DNA of 64,000 nt, taken from assembly GCA_963813725.1 (NCBI GenBank), contig CAWFAI010000015.1, forward strand, positions 131,722-195,721, given 5' to 3'. Of the stretch, positions 63,161-64,000 are shown in pieces. The position numbers were made by a program, and so were the translations under genes. Positions within the stretch are counted from its first letter, which is position 1; each line of letters begins with the position of its first letter. The notes under the pieces were generated by a model, which searched no databases, was not told the DNA's origin, and worked only from the letters and a program-made list of their open reading frames with translations. Origin of the DNA: VGBV01 sp963813725. GTDB lineage: Bacteria; Actinomycetota; Thermoleophilia; Solirubrobacterales; 70-9.

Positions 63161-64000
63161 ATGGCCGCCGCAGCACTCGGCATCGGCGCGGCGCTCTGCT
63201 GGGGCTTCGCCGACTTCCTGGGAGGCATCCGGACCAAGGCGCTGACGCTGGCGCTGGTGCTGCTCGTCAGCCAGTTCACGGCCGCTCGCGGCGATCGTCC
63301 TGGTCGTCGCCGTGGGCCAGCTCGAGGCGCCCGCCTTCGGCGAGGTCGCCCCCGCGATCGGCGCCGGAATCGCGCAGCTGGTGGGCATCGCGGCGCTGTA
63401 CCGCGCTCTGGCGATCGGGACGATGAGCGTCATCTCCCCGATCTCGGCCAGCGGGGCCGCCGTGCTGCCGGTGATCGTCGGGATCGCCACGGGCGAGCGC
63501 CCCGAGGCGCTTCAGTTCGCGGGCATGGCGGCGGCCCTCGTCGGCGTCGTCCTCGCCACCCGCGCGCCCGAGTCGGCGGATGGAGGCGCCTCCTCCCGCG
63601 AGGCCCTCGTGCTTTCCGGCCTCGCCGCGCTGGGCTTCGGCTGCTTCTTCATCGGCATGGACGCCGCGGTCGAGGAGGCCGGCCCCTACTGGTCGCTGCT
63701 GGTCGCCCGCGATCACGGCCTGCGCCGCGCTCGGGGCGGTGTTGCTGGCGCTGCGCCCGCGGCTCGCGTTCGATCGCGCCGCGTTGCCGTCGCTGGCGCT
63801 GATCGGGATGCTCGACGTGGGCGCGAACGCGTTCTTCGCCCTCGGCACCGACACCGGCCTGCTCAGCGTGGTCTCGGTGCTCGCCTCGCTCTATCCGGTT
63901 GCCACCGTGGTCCTCGCCCGCGCCCTGCTGCACGAGCGCCTGGTGCGGGTGCAGACCGTGGGGGTGGTCGTGGCGCTGACGGGGGTCGCGCTGATCGCCG
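63161..64000 (+). CDS. EamA/DMT-type membrane transporter, partial at right edge (two frame breaks)
   Basis: Start ATG 63161, ten bases after the GntR stop; the 3' end is outside the window. The joined reading gives about eight to nine hydrophobic segments in two EamA repeats (ALCWGFADFLGGIRTKALTL, LYRALAIGTMSVISPISASG; later LGTDTGLLSVVSVLASLYPV). Slips near 63285 and 63710. DMT-family proteins move small metabolites. Position at the end of the C1 operon suggests an amine or product carrier, but this is only context. Confidence 0.8.

Noticed and set aside
1..64000. CRISPR arrays, insertion sequences, prophage genes or plasmid origins
   Set aside because: I looked for regularly spaced direct repeats, transposase or integrase motifs and terminal inverted repeats and saw none. 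The only mobile-like hint is the LAGLIDADG gene.

Overview
The window is a high-GC actinobacterial chromosome segment. It most resembles the Thermoleophilia/Solirubrobacterales. This rests on GC content, a six-gene mce operon, a DUF3556 membrane protein, HtaA-type and lysine-tailed exported proteins, an actinobacterial-type SOS box, and overlapping ATGA/GTGA/TAATG gene junctions almost everywhere. The lineage is inferred. Many genes carry one or more single-base frame breaks inside otherwise well conserved proteins. I read these as consensus errors in a draft assembly, not as pseudogenes, and give whole-gene coordinates that span them. No stretch over 300 bases lacks a gene or RNA element; the longest are 1532-1824 (cobalamin riboswitch plus a hairpin) and 11716-11992 (mce leader).

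Layout. 1-2637 (minus): a cobalamin riboswitch leads into a secreted calcium-repeat protein and a DUF4430 lipoprotein; behind it lies a separate secreted protein. 2842-11715 (minus): six consecutive mce genes without yrbE permeases or ATPase. 11993-13194: tRNA-Glu, an SOS-box-like site, tRNA-Leu and an HTH/LAGLIDADG gene. 13266-20632 (plus): DUF3556 protein plus FAD oxidoreductase, LemA plus DUF2207, and a sulfatase. 20715-23174: HtaA-like protein divergent from an ECF sigma/anti-sigma pair. 23289-27258: a CarH-type B12 photoreceptor regulator divergent from two small membrane proteins, an SRPBCC protein, a flavin amine oxidase and DUF1365, i.e. a light-response module.

27373-36644: a glutamine amidotransferase; a minus operon of glutamine-synthetase-like ligase, PuuD-like hydrolase, aldehyde dehydrogenase and SDR (gamma-glutamyl amine catabolism); and a plus operon of GlpA-like and FAD/NAD dehydrogenases with an FGGY kinase. 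36724-41991: a 31-residue membrane peptide, an amino-acid permease, a choline-kinase-like protein and a dimethylglycine-dehydrogenase-like protein. 42010-47803: exonuclease, DUF294 regulator-like protein, acyl-CoA ligase and secreted GH1 glycosidase.

47880-62374 is the most interesting part. A minus-strand set (type III glutamine synthetase / gamma-glutamylmethylamide synthetase family, three N-methylglutamate-synthase/Glx subunits, NAD-formate dehydrogenase) is split by an R2-like di-metal oxidase and a DUF1059 protein from a plus-strand set (sarcosine oxidase / N-methylglutamate dehydrogenase-type delta, alpha, gamma, beta subunits, formate-tetrahydrofolate ligase, methenyl-THF cyclohydrolase, GntR regulator). 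Together they nearly spell out N-methyl group transfer to glutamate, oxidation to methylene-THF, then formate and CO2. A DMT-type permease runs off the right end.
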